From Campylobacter upsaliensis (GTDB taxonomy: Bacteria > Campylobacterota > Campylobacteria > Campylobacterales > Campylobacteraceae): a stretch of 64,000 nt of DNA. Each line of letters begins with the position of its first letter. Within the stretch, counting starts at the first letter, position 1. The DNA is taken from assembly GCF_900637395.1 (NCBI RefSeq), contig NZ_LR134372.1, positions 558,001-622,000 on the forward strand, read 5' to 3'. The translations under genes were made by a program, and so were the position numbers. Shown here one piece after another: positions 40,018-50,470 of the stretch. Below the pieces are notes generated by a model. That model was not told the DNA's origin, ran no database searches, and saw only the letters and a program-made list of their open reading frames with translations.

Positions 40018-41334
40018 GCTTTTATTCCAGCTTTTAATTTCCTCAAGCCACCTTAAATCCAGCCTTTTCTTAGGTAAAATCACCGCATTTTCCTTACCAT
40101 TTGTCGCGTGATAAACGCTTACGCCGTATTTGTTGGCGTAAAATTGCATTAAAAGTTTTTGAAGCTTATATTCGCTTGAGTGCTTAAACCAAGCATTGTT
40201 TGAAAGAGCGATGATGATTTTTGAGTTTTTATAATTTTGCTCCTTAGTTGCTTCATAACAGATGGCATTTGTGATTAAGACATCGTTAAGCTTATATTGA
40301 CTTTGCACGGGACCTCTTGTAAATTCTTCCATATTAGGTAAGAAATATTTTTTAACAAGCTCTTTAAAAAATGGTATCTCCTCTCCAAAAGGCACGAGAA
40401 AATGCTTGTTGAAAATGTAGCTTTTGCCCTGTCTAAAGACATAAGTGCTATTGTAAGTTTTTTCATCTTTAGTGTAAAAAGCCCCTGTTATGATGATGAT
40501 TTTATGAGAGAGTTCTTTTAAAAATTCTTCGTATTTTGTGCCTTGAAGATTAAATGCAAAGGCTGTTTCTGGTAGGATAACTAATTCTTTTTTTTCTAAA
40601 ATAGCACGAGAAATTTCACTTAAGAGAGTGTTGGAATTTAAAATAAGCTTTTCTTGTAGAAATTTTTGATCTTGAGAAATGTTTGTGTTAATAAGTTTGT
40701 AAGAAAAAGGTAAAGTTGTAGCTGTTTTTTCCTCGTAGTGAAAACCTGTAAAAAATAAAATTAACACAATGGCTATTTTATAATACCTTGAAATATAACC
40801 CTCATAAATAAAATAAGCAATTAAAAATAAACAAATAATCCCACGCAAAGAGCTATCAAAAAAGCCATAAGTTGTATAAATTCCCCACTCAAGCCAGTCA
40901 AAACCAAGCGGATGGATAAAACTAAGGGCAAAAATCGCACAAAGTCTTAAAAAATCAAATTTAAAAAGAAAACAAATTCTAAAAAGCACCCCATAAACAA
41001 GCCCCATTATAAGAGCAATCACAGGCACCAAATAATTTAAATTAAAATAAATCGCCGAAAGCCCTACCCACCAAAACCAAAAAAGCCCCATCAAAAAACC
41101 TGTCCAAAAATAGCCCTTTGCACTTTTTGTTCGTAAAAGTAAAATGAGCCCCCAAATAGCTAAAAATGGACTTAAAGTTTCTAAAAAGATATTTTCAAAA
41201 AAGGAAAAATAGATAGGATTTGAGAGTAAAAAAGCACAAAAAAAAGTTTTTATTATTTTAAAAATGGTAGAATTAGGGTCAAATTTTTTAGAAAAAGGAA
41301 AAAAATATGGCAGAAAATTCAATCTTAACTTCAT
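40003..41334 (-). CDS. lnt: Apolipoprotein N-acyltransferase
   Basis: Inner-membrane enzyme that adds the third acyl chain to lipoproteins. The 443-residue protein has about seven N-terminal membrane segments and then a periplasmic nitrilase domain. The triad is Glu in VILPETAFAF, Lys in NKHFLVPFGEEIPF and Cys in ITNAICYEATK. The ATG at 41334 has an AGAGG ribosome site, so the gene really starts inside yajC on the other strand: the 5' ends overlap by 28 bases. Several lipoproteins in this window would be substrates. Confidence 0.92.
   Translation of the reverse strand: MKLRLNFLPYFFPFSKKFDPNSTIFKIIKTFFCAFLLSNPIYFSFFENIFLETLSPFLAIWGLILLLRTKSAKGYFWTGFLMGLFWFWWVGLSAIYFNLNYLVPVIALIMGLVYGVLFRICFLFKFDFLRLCAIFALSFIHPLGFDWLEWGIYTTYGFFDSSLRGIICLFLIAYFIYEGYISRYYKIAIVLILFFTGFHYEEKTATTLPFSYKLINTNISQDQKFLQEKLILNSNTLLSEISRAILEKKELVILPETAFAFNLQGTKYEEFLKELSHKIIIITGAFYTKDEKTYNSTYVFRQGKSYIFNKHFLVPFGEEIPFFKELVKKYFLPNMEEFTRGPVQSQYKLNDVLITNAICYEATKEQNYKNSKIIIALSNNAWFKHSSEYKLQKLLMQFYANKYGVSVYHATNGKENAVILPKKRLDLRWLEEIKSWNKSLFES
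41265..41273 (+). promoter_or_regulatory. Extended -10 promoter of the yajC-secDF operon, inside lnt
   Basis: TGGTAGAAT fits TG-N-TATAAT with one mismatch and lies 33 bases before the yajC ATG. It is within codons of the divergent lnt gene, as it must be because the two genes overlap at their 5' ends. Confidence 0.5.
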
Positions 41335-41579
41335 TGTTACCTCTAATCGTTCTTTTTGCGATTTTTTATTTTTTAGTCATAAGACCCCAGCAAAAACAAG
41401 CAAAAGCACATAAGCAAATGCTTGAATCCCTACAAAAAGGTGATAAAATCATCACTAATGGAGGACTGATTTGCGAGGTGATAAAACCTGAGGAGGATTT
41501 TATCAAAGTTAAGCTTAATGAAGAAAACATTACAGCAAGAATTTCGCGAGAATTTGTAGCAAAGAAAATTAATGAGTAA
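41307..41579 (+). CDS. yajC: Preprotein translocase accessory subunit YajC
   Basis: Small membrane protein of 90 residues associated with SecDF. One hydrophobic helix (residues about 9-26, LLPLIVLFAIFYFLVIRP) ends in the family-defining RPQQKQ and is followed by a soluble region with GDKIITNGGL. Start ATG at 41307 follows AAGGAAAAAAAT. It overlaps lnt divergently by 28 bases and secD by 8 bases. First gene of a run that reaches 54412 without a real gap. Confidence 0.93.
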   Translation: MAENSILTSLLPLIVLFAIFYFLVIRPQQKQAKAHKQMLESLQKGDKIITNGGLICEVIKPEEDFIKVKLNEENITARISREFVAKKINE

Positions 41580-43155
41580 TGTGAAAATCACTTATCGTTT
41601 GCTTGTTTTCATTGCGGTTTTTATTTTTGGTATAGCGTTTTCTTTGCCGTCTTTTTTGCAGTCTGAGCGTGGAGCAAAGATTAATTTAGGTCTTGATTTG
41701 CAAGGCGGACTTTATATGCTTTTAGGCGTAGATAATAAAGAGGCGATAAAATCTAAAATGAAATCAGTCGCCTCTTCGCTTCATTATTCTATTAATAAAG
41801 AAAACATACTCATAGACCAGCTCATCGTCAAAGATGAAGGCTTGGAATTTAGCCTCTTAGACGAGGGCGATATGACAAAAATGCAAGCCTTACTTGATGA
41901 AATCAAGGGCTTAAATGTCCAAAAAGACAATTTGCATTTTGCAGTATCTTTTACGCAAGAAGAACTTAAAAATATCGAAAATTTCGCTCTTTTGCAAGCT
42001 GTTGAGACGATTAGAAACCGCCTTGATGAATTTGGCTTGGCTGAGCCTACCGTAGCTAAACAAGGAGAGGATAAAATTCTCGTTGAATTAGCAGGGATTA
42101 AAACAAAAGAAGATGAGCTTAGAGCTAAGGAGAGGATTACAAAAGCTGCACATTTGCAATTAATGGAGGTTGATGAGTCTAAAATGTCTAAAGCTTTCGC
42201 GATGAGTGAAGCAGAAGCCGCTAGTTACGGGCTTGTTGTGATGAGCGATTCGCGTAATGAAAATCTTAAATACACCCTTAAAAATATCCCTATTTTAGAC
42301 GGCTCTATGCTTACAGACGCTAGAGTTGGCTTTAGTGATACTAGCACTTATCCTGTGATTAATTTTACCTTAAATAGCGAGGGTGCTAAGAAATTTGCAG
42401 ACTATACGGGGGCAAATGTCGGCAAACGCCTTGCCATAGTGCTTGATAATAAGGTCTATTCGGCTCCGTCCATTAATGAACGCATAGGTGGGGGTAGTGG
42501 GCAAATAAGTGGTGCTTTTACTCAAGAAGAAGCTCGCGATGTGGCTGTGGCTTTAAGAAGTGGGGCTTTGCTAGCTCCTGTGAAACTTTTGGAGCAAAGA
42601 AGTATAGGTCCATCTTTAGGAGCTGATAGTATTAAAATGAGTATGATAGCTCTCATCGGTGCTTCCGTGTTTATCATCGTTTTTATGATGCTTTATTATG
42701 GTGTGGCAGGGGTGTTTGCAAACATTGCTATGCTTGTAAATGTTCTTGTTGTCGTGGCTGTAATGGCGATGTTTGGAGCGACTTTAACCCTGCCCGGTAT
42801 GGCTGGACTTGTGCTAACTGTGGGTATGGCTGTGGATGCTAATGTGATTATTAATGAACGCATTAGAGAGCTTTTACGCGATGGGGTAAAAATCCGTGCT
42901 AGTGTAGAGCAAGGTTATAAAAATGCTATGAGTGCGATTATTGATGCGAATATCACTTCTTTAGTAACTTCTGTCGCACTTTATGCTTATGGCACAGGTG
43001 CGGTGAAGGGCTTTGCTGTAACGCTTGGTATAGGTATTGTTGTGAGTATGATAACGGCGATTTGGGGAACACACGGAATGTTTGATTATTTTATGAATAA
43101 AATGGAAAAAAGCAATAATACAAGATTTTGGTTTGGCTACAAAAGGAAAATTTAA
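41572..43155 (+). CDS. secD: Protein translocase subunit SecD
   Basis: RND-family subunit that uses proton motive force to pull exported proteins. The 527-residue protein has an N-terminal helix and then LGLDLQGGLYMLLGVD near residue 34, the SecD signature. A periplasmic P1 region follows, and six helices after about residue 360 include GLVLTVGMAVDANVIINERIRE with the conserved aspartate. It overlaps yajC by 8 bases and touches secF by one base. Length and domain order are normal. Confidence 0.96.
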   Translation: MSNVKITYRLLVFIAVFIFGIAFSLPSFLQSERGAKINLGLDLQGGLYMLLGVDNKEAIKSKMKSVASSLHYSINKENILIDQLIVKDEGLEFSLLDEGDMTKMQALLDEIKGLNVQKDNLHFAVSFTQEELKNIENFALLQAVETIRNRLDEFGLAEPTVAKQGEDKILVELAGIKTKEDELRAKERITKAAHLQLMEVDESKMSKAFAMSEAEAASYGLVVMSDSRNENLKYTLKNIPILDGSMLTDARVGFSDTSTYPVINFTLNSEGAKKFADYTGANVGKRLAIVLDNKVYSAPSINERIGGGSGQISGAFTQEEARDVAVALRSGALLAPVKLLEQRSIGPSLGADSIKMSMIALIGASVFIIVFMMLYYGVAGVFANIAMLVNVLVVVAVMAMFGATLTLPGMAGLVLTVGMAVDANVIINERIRELLRDGVKIRASVEQGYKNAMSAIIDANITSLVTSVALYAYGTGAVKGFAVTLGIGIVVSMITAIWGTHGMFDYFMNKMEKSNNTRFWFGYKRKI

Positions 43156-44126
43156 TGCAATTTTTTAGTGAAAAAAAGATTTATGATTTTATGAAAATGC
43201 GTTTTGCGGCGATTTCTCTTTCTTTTATTTTATTTTTTGGTTCAATTTATTTGCTTTTTGAAAGGGGTTTGCAATTTGGCATTGATTTTAGTGGAGGGAC
43301 TTTGGTGCAGCTTCGTTATGAAAATGCCGCTCCTATCCCTCAAATTAGAGAAATTTTAAGTCAAAGTGGGCAGTTTCAAAATCTAAGCGTTACGGAATTT
43401 GGAAGTGCGGAAGAAATCACTATAAGATTTCTAGGAAGCAATGAGAACTTAGGCGATGATACGGGTTCTTATATCTCCTCTTTATTAAAAGATACGGGAA
43501 AATTTGAATTAAGACGCGTTGATGTGGTGGGTCCTAAGGTGGGCGATGAGCTTAGAAATAAGGGCTTAATGGCATTGGCAGTATCTTTGGTGGCTATACT
43601 GATTTATATTGCGTTTCGTTTTGAGTGGCGTTTTGCTATTGCGGCGATTATCAGTGAAATTCACGATGTGGTAATTACACTTGGAGCGATTTGCTTGTTT
43701 AAAATTGATGTAAATTTAGACACGCTTGCTGCGATTTTAACTGTGCTTGGTTACTCGCTTAATGATACTATTATCATTTTTGACCGCATTAGAGATGGCA
43801 TTAAAACAAGTAAGAAAAATGAACTTGCGCCTATTATTAATGAAAGTGTTTCGGCTACGCTTTCACGCACCATTTTAACTTCTGGACTTACCATAGCCAC
43901 GGTTGTGATTTTATATTTCTTTGGTGGGTCGATGATAGAGGGCTTTTCTTTAGCCTTGCTTGTGGGCTTAGTGGCTGGGACTTTTAGCTCTGTTTTTGTG
44001 GCAAGTCCTACTTTGATGTGGTTTAAATTTAGCGTAGAGCATTTTAAAATGAAAGAATTAGAAAAACTTAAAAGAAAGCAGGAAAAAGAAAAAAACCGTG
44101 CTATGTATGAAAAAGGGACGATTTAA
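43155..44126 (+). CDS. secF: Protein translocase subunit SecF
   Basis: Partner of SecD, 323 residues. The start is the ATG at 43155, six bases after AAAAGGAAAA; the frame runs back to 43128 inside secD but has no site there. GIDFSGGTLVQLRYE near residue 44 is the SecF signature, and the six-helix core includes LGYSLNDTIIIFDRIRDG near residue 205. The highly charged C-terminal tail (KLKRKQEKEKN) is cytoplasmic. leuS starts 9 bases after the stop. Confidence 0.95.
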   Translation: MQFFSEKKIYDFMKMRFAAISLSFILFFGSIYLLFERGLQFGIDFSGGTLVQLRYENAAPIPQIREILSQSGQFQNLSVTEFGSAEEITIRFLGSNENLGDDTGSYISSLLKDTGKFELRRVDVVGPKVGDELRNKGLMALAVSLVAILIYIAFRFEWRFAIAAIISEIHDVVITLGAICLFKIDVNLDTLAAILTVLGYSLNDTIIIFDRIRDGIKTSKKNELAPIINESVSATLSRTILTSGLTIATVVILYFFGGSMIEGFSLALLVGLVAGTFSSVFVASPTLMWFKFSVEHFKMKELEKLKRKQEKEKNRAMYEKGTI

Positions 44127-44135
44127 GGAGAACAA

Positions 44136-46562
44136 ATGGCTTATGAAGCAAGTGTGATAGAGCAAAAATGGCAAAAAATTTGGCAAGAAAGTGAAGCTTT
44201 TGAGCCAAAGGATGATTTTACTCTGCCTAAAAAATATATACTTTCTATGTTTCCATATCCTAGTGGGCGTATTCATATGGGGCATGTGAGAAATTATGCC
44301 ATAGGAGATGCTTTAGCTAGGTATTATAGGAAAATGGGCTTTAATGTCTTGCATCCTATAGGCTTTGATAGCTTTGGTATGCCTGCTGAAAATGCTGCGA
44401 TTAAGCACAAAATTCACCCTAAAACTTGGACTTATGAAAATATAGCCTATATGAAAAAAGAACTTTTTTCTTTGGGATTTTCTTTTTCTAAAAAGAGAAT
44501 TTTGGCTACTTCTGACCCTATTTATACGAAATTTGAGCAAGAATTTTTCATTAAGATGTATGAAAAAGGCTTGATTTATACTAAAGAAGCTAGAGTGAAT
44601 TGGTGTGAAAATGACCAAACCGTTTTAGCAAATGAGCAGGTTGAAGATGGTAAATGTTGGCGTTGTGGGCATGAAGTCGTGCAAAAGGTCATGCCCGGCT
44701 ATTATGTTAAAATCACTGCTTATGCGGAGGAGCTTTTAAAAGAGCTTGAAAGCTTGAAGGGAAAATGGCCTACGCAAGTTTTAACAATGCAAGAAAATTG
44801 GATAGGGCGAAGTGAGGGCTTGGAATTTGCTTTTTGGCTCGATGAAGAAAGTTTTAAAAAGGCTGATGAAGCTAGTTTTGAGGTCTTTACCACAAGGGCT
44901 GATACTATTTATGGTGTTTCTTATGTGGCTTTAGCACCCGAGCATAAAATCGTGCAAAATTTACTTCGCAAAAGGCTTTTAGATGAAAAAATGATTAGTC
45001 AAATTCAAAAAATGCAAAATCAAAGCCCAAAAGAAAGGCAAAGTGCTGAAAAAGAGGGGTGCTTTTTAGGAATTTATGCTTTGCATCCTTTAACGAAAGA
45101 AAAAATTCCTGTATGGGTGGCAAATTTTGTTTTAGCGGATTATGGAAGTGGAGCTGTAATGGCTGTGCCAGCACATGATGAAAGAGATTTTGACTTTGCT
45201 AAAAAGTATGATTTAGCTATCAAACAGGTCATTGAGGCAATGACTTTACCTCATGCTCAAAAAGAGGGAAAGCTTTTAGAAAGTGCGGAATTTAGTGGCT
45301 TAGATTGTAATGAAGCTAGAGATAAAATCATAGAATTTTTTGAAAAAGAAAAGTTAGGGAAAAGAGTTATTAACTATAAAATTCGCGATTGGGGCGTTTC
45401 AAGGCAGAGATATTGGGGTGCGCCTGTGCCTATGGTAAGATGTGAAAAGTGTGGTATAGTGCCGCAAAAATTAGAAAATTTACCTATTTTATTACCTGAT
45501 GATGTAGAAATTACAGGTGAGGGTAATCCTTTAGATAAGCATCCTACTTGGAAAGATTGTGTGTGTCCTAAGTGTGGAGGAAAGGCACAAAAAGAAAGTG
45601 ATACTTTGGATACTTTTTTTGAAAGCTCTTGGTATTATGCGCGTTTTGCGAGTGATGAGAGGACTTGGCAGGAAGTTGGCATTGATAAAGAAAGTGTAAA
45701 ATATTGGCTAGGTGTTGATGAATACATTGGTGGGATTGAGCACGCTATTTTGCATTTACTTTACGCGAGATTTTTTCAAAAGGCTTTAAGAGATCTTGGC
45801 TATTTGGAGGGTGATGAGCCTTTTACTAGGCTTTTGACTCAGGGCATGGTTTTAAAAAAAGGAATGAAGATGAGTAAGTCAAGAGGTAATGTTGTCGATC
45901 CTGATGATATTATTAAAAAATATGGTGCAGATACGGCTAGACTTTTCATACTTTTTGCCGCACCGCCTGTAAAAGAGCTTGAGTGGAATGATGATGCGTT
46001 AGAGGGTGCGTATCGTTTTATAGTGCGTCTTTATGATAGGGCTTTAAAGCTTGAAGGTGGAGCATTAGAAGAAATTTCACAAGTGGCTTTAAGTAAGGAA
46101 GAAAAATATGCAAGATTAAAAGTTTATGAAGCTTTGAAAAAATCGCAAGAAGTTTATACTAAAAGTTTTGCTTTTAACACCTTAATTGCTGCTTGTATGG
46201 AGGCTTTAAATGCTATTGGAGCTTGTAAAAATCAAGCTTTAGAAAGGGAGGCTTTTTATATACTCTTAAATATTTTAGAGCCTATTATCCCTCATATTTG
46301 CTTTGAATTAAGCGAAAAATTATTTCATTTTGAAAATTTCAAAAAGTTAGAATTAAAATCTGAAGTTTTTGTGAAAGATAGCTTGAATTTAGGTGTAAGC
46401 GTTAATGGTAAAAAACGCGCTGAAATCGAAGTTAGTGCTTCTTTAAAACAAGATGAGATTATTCAACTAGCTAAAGAAAAGGTCGCAAAATGGCTTGAGG
46501 GAAAAAGTGTGATTAAAGAAATTTATGTGCCAAATTCTCTTGTCAATTTGGTGGTCAAATGA
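44136..46562 (+). CDS. leuS: Leucyl-tRNA synthetase
   Basis: Class I synthetase, 808 residues. It has [20 protein letters not shown] (HIGH motif, about residues 39-58), the zinc region [24 protein letters not shown], and an editing domain with [11 protein letters not shown] near residue 250. The KMSKS loop is [13 protein letters not shown] near residue 580. The ribosome site AAGGAGAACAA precedes the ATG. It is embedded in the sec-to-mfd operon and overlaps lptE by 4 bases. Confidence 0.97.
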   Translation: MAYEASVIEQKWQKIWQESEAFEPKDDFTLPKKYILSMFPYPSGRIHMGHVRNYAIGDALARYYRKMGFNVLHPIGFDSFGMPAENAAIKHKIHPKTWTYENIAYMKKELFSLGFSFSKKRILATSDPIYTKFEQEFFIKMYEKGLIYTKEARVNWCENDQTVLANEQVEDGKCWRCGHEVVQKVMPGYYVKITAYAEELLKELESLKGKWPTQVLTMQENWIGRSEGLEFAFWLDEESFKKADEASFEVFTTRADTIYGVSYVALAPEHKIVQNLLRKRLLDEKMISQIQKMQNQSPKERQSAEKEGCFLGIYALHPLTKEKIPVWVANFVLADYGSGAVMAVPAHDERDFDFAKKYDLAIKQVIEAMTLPHAQKEGKLLESAEFSGLDCNEARDKIIEFFEKEKLGKRVINYKIRDWGVSRQRYWGAPVPMVRCEKCGIVPQKLENLPILLPDDVEITGEGNPLDKHPTWKDCVCPKCGGKAQKESDTLDTFFESSWYYARFASDERTWQEVGIDKESVKYWLGVDEYIGGIEHAILHLLYARFFQKALRDLGYLEGDEPFTRLLTQGMVLKKGMKMSKSRGNVVDPDDIIKKYGADTARLFILFAAPPVKELEWNDDALEGAYRFIVRLYDRALKLEGGALEEISQVALSKEEKYARLKVYEALKKSQEVYTKSFAFNTLIAACMEALNAIGACKNQALEREAFYILLNILEPIIPHICFELSEKLFHFENFKKLELKSEVFVKDSLNLGVSVNGKKRAEIEVSASLKQDEIIQLAKEKVAKWLEGKSVIKEIYVPNSLVNLVVK

Positions 46563-47071
46563 AAATTTTAATTTCATTTATCACCCTTTTTATAGCCGCT
46601 TGTGGATATGTGCCGACTTCAAAACTTGCGAATAATATATTTGATGAAAAAGTTTATGTTAATGTTGAGCTTAGTCCTTATGATCCTAAAAATAGCATTT
46701 TTGTCGCTGATACCCTAAAGGAAATGGTCATCTCTAAACTTGGTAGAAAATTAGCCCTTAAGCACGAGGCTGATGATATTATCAATGTCTCGATGAATCA
46801 TTTGGAATTTATCCCACTCATTTATGATAAAAATGGTTATGTGATTAAATATAAAGCTAGACTTAATTTAAATTTTTATGTGCTTTTTAAAGATGGCGGT
46901 GAAGAAAATTTTAATACAAGCGGAAGTTATAATTTTGATATTTCGCCCAATAGCATCATAAGTGATACTGCAAGGCAAATGGCTATAAGGGAAGCTTCAA
47001 AAGAGGCTTTCGATGAATTTATTTCTGTAATCGCAATTAGGGGTGCTAAAAATAATGATAAATATCAATGA
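46559..47071 (+). CDS. lptE: LPS-assembly lipoprotein LptE-like
   Basis: 170-residue putative outer-membrane lipoprotein. The signal peptide ends in FIAAC, so Cys15 is a likely lipidation site. The body pattern, with [15 protein letters not shown] near residue 50 and a beta-rich region ending in ...[18 protein letters not shown], fits the LptE fold that plugs LptD. LptE proteins diverge strongly, and the call leans on gene order behind leuS, which is where this gene sits in relatives. It overlaps leuS by 4 bases and the next gene by 17. Confidence 0.75.
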   Translation: MKILISFITLFIAACGYVPTSKLANNIFDEKVYVNVELSPYDPKNSIFVADTLKEMVISKLGRKLALKHEADDIINVSMNHLEFIPLIYDKNGYVIKYKARLNLNFYVLFKDGGEENFNTSGSYNFDISPNSIISDTARQMAIREASKEAFDEFISVIAIRGAKNNDKYQ

Positions 47072-48434
47072 ATTAGCCAAAGAGACGCTTATAGCTCTCA
47101 AAGAAAGGGGGCTTAAGCCAACTCCTGAAAATTATAGTGAAATTTTCGAAGAGCTTTCTCAAAAAAGAGGCTTTAAAAGTGCAAGTAAGGCAAAGATAGA
47201 AAAATATCAAGCCTTGCTTTTGCCGCATTTTCAAAGTGAGCTTATGAAAAAGCCTATTCGCACTTTGGAGGAGTTTATTAGCTTTTTGATTTCTGTATTA
47301 AATCGTCAAAGTGGTAAGCAATTTAGCGAATTTTTTGAGCTTTTAAGCACGATTTCTAAAGCTTTGCAAGTCAGCAAAGATAAGAAAATCAAGGACCTAG
47401 CTAAAATCACATCGATAAGAATTTCTAAAACGATGGATAGTGAGAGTATTTATTTGCTTGATAAAAAATGGAAGGAATTAGAACGCATTTATGAAGATGA
47501 AGGCGTGGATAAAGAGCTTCGCTCTTTAAATATTGGTCGTTATGATGATTATGAGCTTATAATCAAAAAGCTTGTTGAAAAGCTAAATCAAAGAACCTTC
47601 GAGCGTTTTGCCGAACTTATTGCAATGTGTCTAAATCCAAGCTTAGTTGAAGACTTAAAAATTCAGGGTTTTGTTGCAAATTTAAATTCTAAGCCTAGCA
47701 TTTTAAACGAGACAAATTTTAAAAATGAACTTGGCGAATTTGTGAATAGACGCATTGTTGTTGATAATATGTATGTGCAAAAAAATCTTAATTTTTTCGA
47801 TGAAAATCTTAAAAAAATTAATGAGCTTTATCTTCTTTTAAGTAAGCAAAATAAGCAAAATTTAGATTTTGTCGATGGACTTTACCCTGATGAAAAAGGC
47901 GAGGTAAAACTTAGCTTTGAAGATTTAAAAGCTAAATTTAGTGAGTTAAATGAAAAAATTTCAAGCCTTAATTCACAAATTCAATTTGCACAAAATTTAG
48001 AAGAGAGAGAAAGCTGGAGTGTCGTAAAAGAACTTGAAAAGCTTGATGAAAATTTTATAAAATACAAGGTCAATTACTCTTTAGCACTTTTTAGAATTAG
48101 CAATTACCGCTTCATAATGGAAAAGTATGGAATGGGGAATTTAAATGAGATTTTTGTCAGATTTAAGAAAATTTTAAAAGAAAGTTGTGGGGACTTTGAT
48201 GAGCTATGGATGATGGATGAAAAAAGTTATCTTATCATAGCTCCCGGAAGAGATAAAGCGGAAATTGCAAATTTGGTGGAGCAAAATTTAAAAACTATTG
48301 AAAATTTTAGATTTATTTATAAGCAAGATGTGATACGCCCTAAAATTAGCGTTTCTTTTATGGATAAAGCAAGTAAGCCTGAAGCGTGTATTTTGGAAGA
48401 ATTGTCAAAGCAAATGAACGATGAGCTTGAGTGA
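47055..48434 (+). CDS. Protein with a degenerate GGDEF-like C-terminal domain
   Basis: About 459 residues, cytoplasmic, no membrane segment. The N terminus ([29 protein letters not shown]) is like the leader seen in many diguanylate cyclases. A middle region is helical with a coiled coil near residues 300-325. The last 120 residues resemble GGDEF in outline (YSLALFRISNYRFIMEKYG), but the active-site stretch reads MMDEKSYLII, so the GGDEF signature is lost. It is probably not an active cyclase; c-di-GMP or protein binding is possible but unproven. The ATG at 47055 is preferred to the GTG at 47043. It overlaps folC by 14 bases. Confidence 0.6.
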   Translation: MININELAKETLIALKERGLKPTPENYSEIFEELSQKRGFKSASKAKIEKYQALLLPHFQSELMKKPIRTLEEFISFLISVLNRQSGKQFSEFFELLSTISKALQVSKDKKIKDLAKITSIRISKTMDSESIYLLDKKWKELERIYEDEGVDKELRSLNIGRYDDYELIIKKLVEKLNQRTFERFAELIAMCLNPSLVEDLKIQGFVANLNSKPSILNETNFKNELGEFVNRRIVVDNMYVQKNLNFFDENLKKINELYLLLSKQNKQNLDFVDGLYPDEKGEVKLSFEDLKAKFSELNEKISSLNSQIQFAQNLEERESWSVVKELEKLDENFIKYKVNYSLALFRISNYRFIMEKYGMGNLNEIFVRFKKILKESCGDFDELWMMDEKSYLIIAPGRDKAEIANLVEQNLKTIENFRFIYKQDVIRPKISVSFMDKASKPEACILEELSKQMNDELE

Positions 48435-49578
48435 ATTTTTAGCAAAAAAGGGTGAATTTTATAGTAAAATAGACCCCTTTGTCGCTTTTAGAATTTTGGA
48501 AAAATATCAAAAATATTTTAAAATGCCACCCATTATTCACATTGTCGGCACTAATGGCAAGGGTAGCACAGGGCGTTTTTTAGCCCAACTTTTAGAAATT
48601 TTAGGTTATGAAGTGGGACATTATAGCAGCCCACATTTATTTGATTTTAAAGAGAGATTTTACCTTAAAAAAGGTATAGTTGATGAGGATTTACTCGAAA
48701 AAACGCATCAAAAATTAAGTCTTATTTTGCAAGAGGATTTGGAAAAATTAAGCTATTTCGAATACGCCACTTTTTTAGCCGCTTTGCTTTTTGAAAAATG
48801 CGATTTTATCATTTTTGAAGCGGGACTTGGTGGGGAGTATGATGCAACTTCTGTTTTTAAGAAGCGTTTAAGTATTTTTACGCAAATTGATTATGACCAC
48901 GAGCAGTTTTTAGGAAATACTTTAGAAAAAATCGCAAGAACGAAATTGAAAACTATGGCAAAAAAAGCCTTAATTAGCACAAATCAAAATGAAAGTATTC
49001 TTAAAATGGCTCAAAAAATCGCCCTTTTAAAGGGAGCTAAATTGTGTGTTTTGAGAGATTTAAGTCCTGATTTGCTGGAAAATTTAGAGCTTTATAAAAA
49101 TAAATTTAAATTGCCTCTTTTTTTGGAAAATAATCTTAAACTTGCCTTAAAAGCTTGCGAAATTTTACTTTCAAAATCGCAGACAATCAAAGCTTTGCAA
49201 AATTTAACTAGCTTAAATTTGAGGGGACGCCTTGAAAAATTAAAGGAAAATCTTTATATTGATGTGGGGCACAATGTCTTAGCAGCTAGAGCTTTGTGTG
49301 AATATTTTAAAGGCGAAAAATTGGAAATTGTTTATAATAGCTTTTTAGATAAAAAAATTTTTGAAATTTTAAAAATATTAAAGCCTATCAGTGCTAAAAT
49401 TATGGTTTTTAAATGTGAAAATGAAACTAGAGCTTTGGCAAATGAGCAAATTTTTGACCTTTGCGAAAAGCTTAATATAAAATGTGAAGAATTTAAAGAG
49501 CTTGATAAAGATAAAAAAACTCTTGTTTTTGGCTCTTTTATCTTAGTGGAAAAGTTTTTAAAGGATTATGGTGCTTAA
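48421..49578 (+). CDS. folC: Folylpolyglutamate/dihydrofolate synthase
   Basis: Adds glutamate to folates, and in bacteria also joins dihydropteroate and glutamate. The 385-residue Mur-ligase fold has the P-loop HIVGTNGKGSTGRFL near residue 40, SSPHLFDFKERF near residue 70, FEAGLGGEYDATSVF near residue 135 and the DYDHEQFLGNTLEKIA metal region. FolP, which makes its substrate, is at 34729 in another operon. It overlaps the GGDEF-like gene by 14 bases and the M23 gene by 11. Confidence 0.93.
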   Translation: MSLSEFLAKKGEFYSKIDPFVAFRILEKYQKYFKMPPIIHIVGTNGKGSTGRFLAQLLEILGYEVGHYSSPHLFDFKERFYLKKGIVDEDLLEKTHQKLSLILQEDLEKLSYFEYATFLAALLFEKCDFIIFEAGLGGEYDATSVFKKRLSIFTQIDYDHEQFLGNTLEKIARTKLKTMAKKALISTNQNESILKMAQKIALLKGAKLCVLRDLSPDLLENLELYKNKFKLPLFLENNLKLALKACEILLSKSQTIKALQNLTSLNLRGRLEKLKENLYIDVGHNVLAARALCEYFKGEKLEIVYNSFLDKKIFEILKILKPISAKIMVFKCENETRALANEQIFDLCEKLNIKCEEFKELDKDKKTLVFGSFILVEKFLKDYGA

Positions 49579-50470
49579 AAATAAATTTACCATTACCATT
49601 TCGGATATTAATGGTTCAAGACATTTTTATCTTAATCAAATTATTAAAAAAATTGTCTTATATATTATCGCTTTTGTGTTTTTATTTTTAATCTCTAGCG
49701 GTTTTTATATTAAATATTTAGATAGTAAAGTCGATGCGTTAGATGCCAAAAGAGAAGAATTGCTTAAGAAAAGCAAGGAACTTGAAACGCTTAATATGAC
49801 AATGCAACAAAGTCTCGATGAAAAAGCTGCACAATATGCCGTTATAGAGGATAAAATCGCTTCTTTTGAAGAGGCTTTAGGGCTTGAAAATGAAAATAAT
49901 CTTACTATTAGTGCAAGACTTGAAAATCTTAATCTTACAAATGACCAGCAACAAGGCATTTTAAATCAAATTCCAAATGGCTGGCCTATTACTAATAAGG
50001 GCGTTACTGGTAAATTTGGCTGGAGAGAACATCCTATTTTAAAACGCAAGGAATTTCATCCAGGCATTGATCTAGCTGCAAGCATTGGCACGCCTATTTA
50101 TGCACCGGCTAGTGGGGTGGTTGAGTTTTCAGGATATAGTAATAATGGCTATGGTTATAATGTCATTTTACTTCATAATTTTGGCTTTAAGAGCGTTTTT
50201 GCGCATATGATGCGTAAAGATGTGGTTAAGGCAGGAGATTTTGTCAATAAGGGGGATTTGATAGGTTATACTGGTAATACGGGGCTTTCGACTGGTCCGC
50301 ATTTACACTATGAAGTGCGTTTTATCAATAAAACCTTAGAACCTTTATATTTTCTCAATCTCAAAAGAAAAAATATGAACGAATTTTTTAATCAAGAAAG
50401 GAGAGTTCCATGGCAATCTTTAATAAAGGCAGTGTCAGCCCAGCAAATCCAAGCTCGGAAACAACAGTAA
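49568..50470 (+). CDS. M23-family peptidoglycan endopeptidase (Csd1/Csd2-like)
   Basis: Membrane-anchored LytM peptidase, 300 residues. It has an N-terminal helix (about 22-44), then a coiled coil (about 46-115) and the M23 fold. The zinc ligands are in FHPGIDLAAS (HxxxD) near residue 160, and HLHYEVRF near residue 250 carries the HxH pair, so the enzyme looks active. In Helicobacter the matching gene pair with bactofilin CcmA controls helical shape through Csd1/Csd2, so a shape role is inferred here. The 3' end overlaps the bactofilin gene by 61 bases. Confidence 0.88.
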   Translation: MVLKNKFTITISDINGSRHFYLNQIIKKIVLYIIAFVFLFLISSGFYIKYLDSKVDALDAKREELLKKSKELETLNMTMQQSLDEKAAQYAVIEDKIASFEEALGLENENNLTISARLENLNLTNDQQQGILNQIPNGWPITNKGVTGKFGWREHPILKRKEFHPGIDLAASIGTPIYAPASGVVEFSGYSNNGYGYNVILLHNFGFKSVFAHMMRKDVVKAGDFVNKGDLIGYTGNTGLSTGPHLHYEVRFINKTLEPLYFLNLKRKNMNEFFNQERRVPWQSLIKAVSAQQIQARKQQ

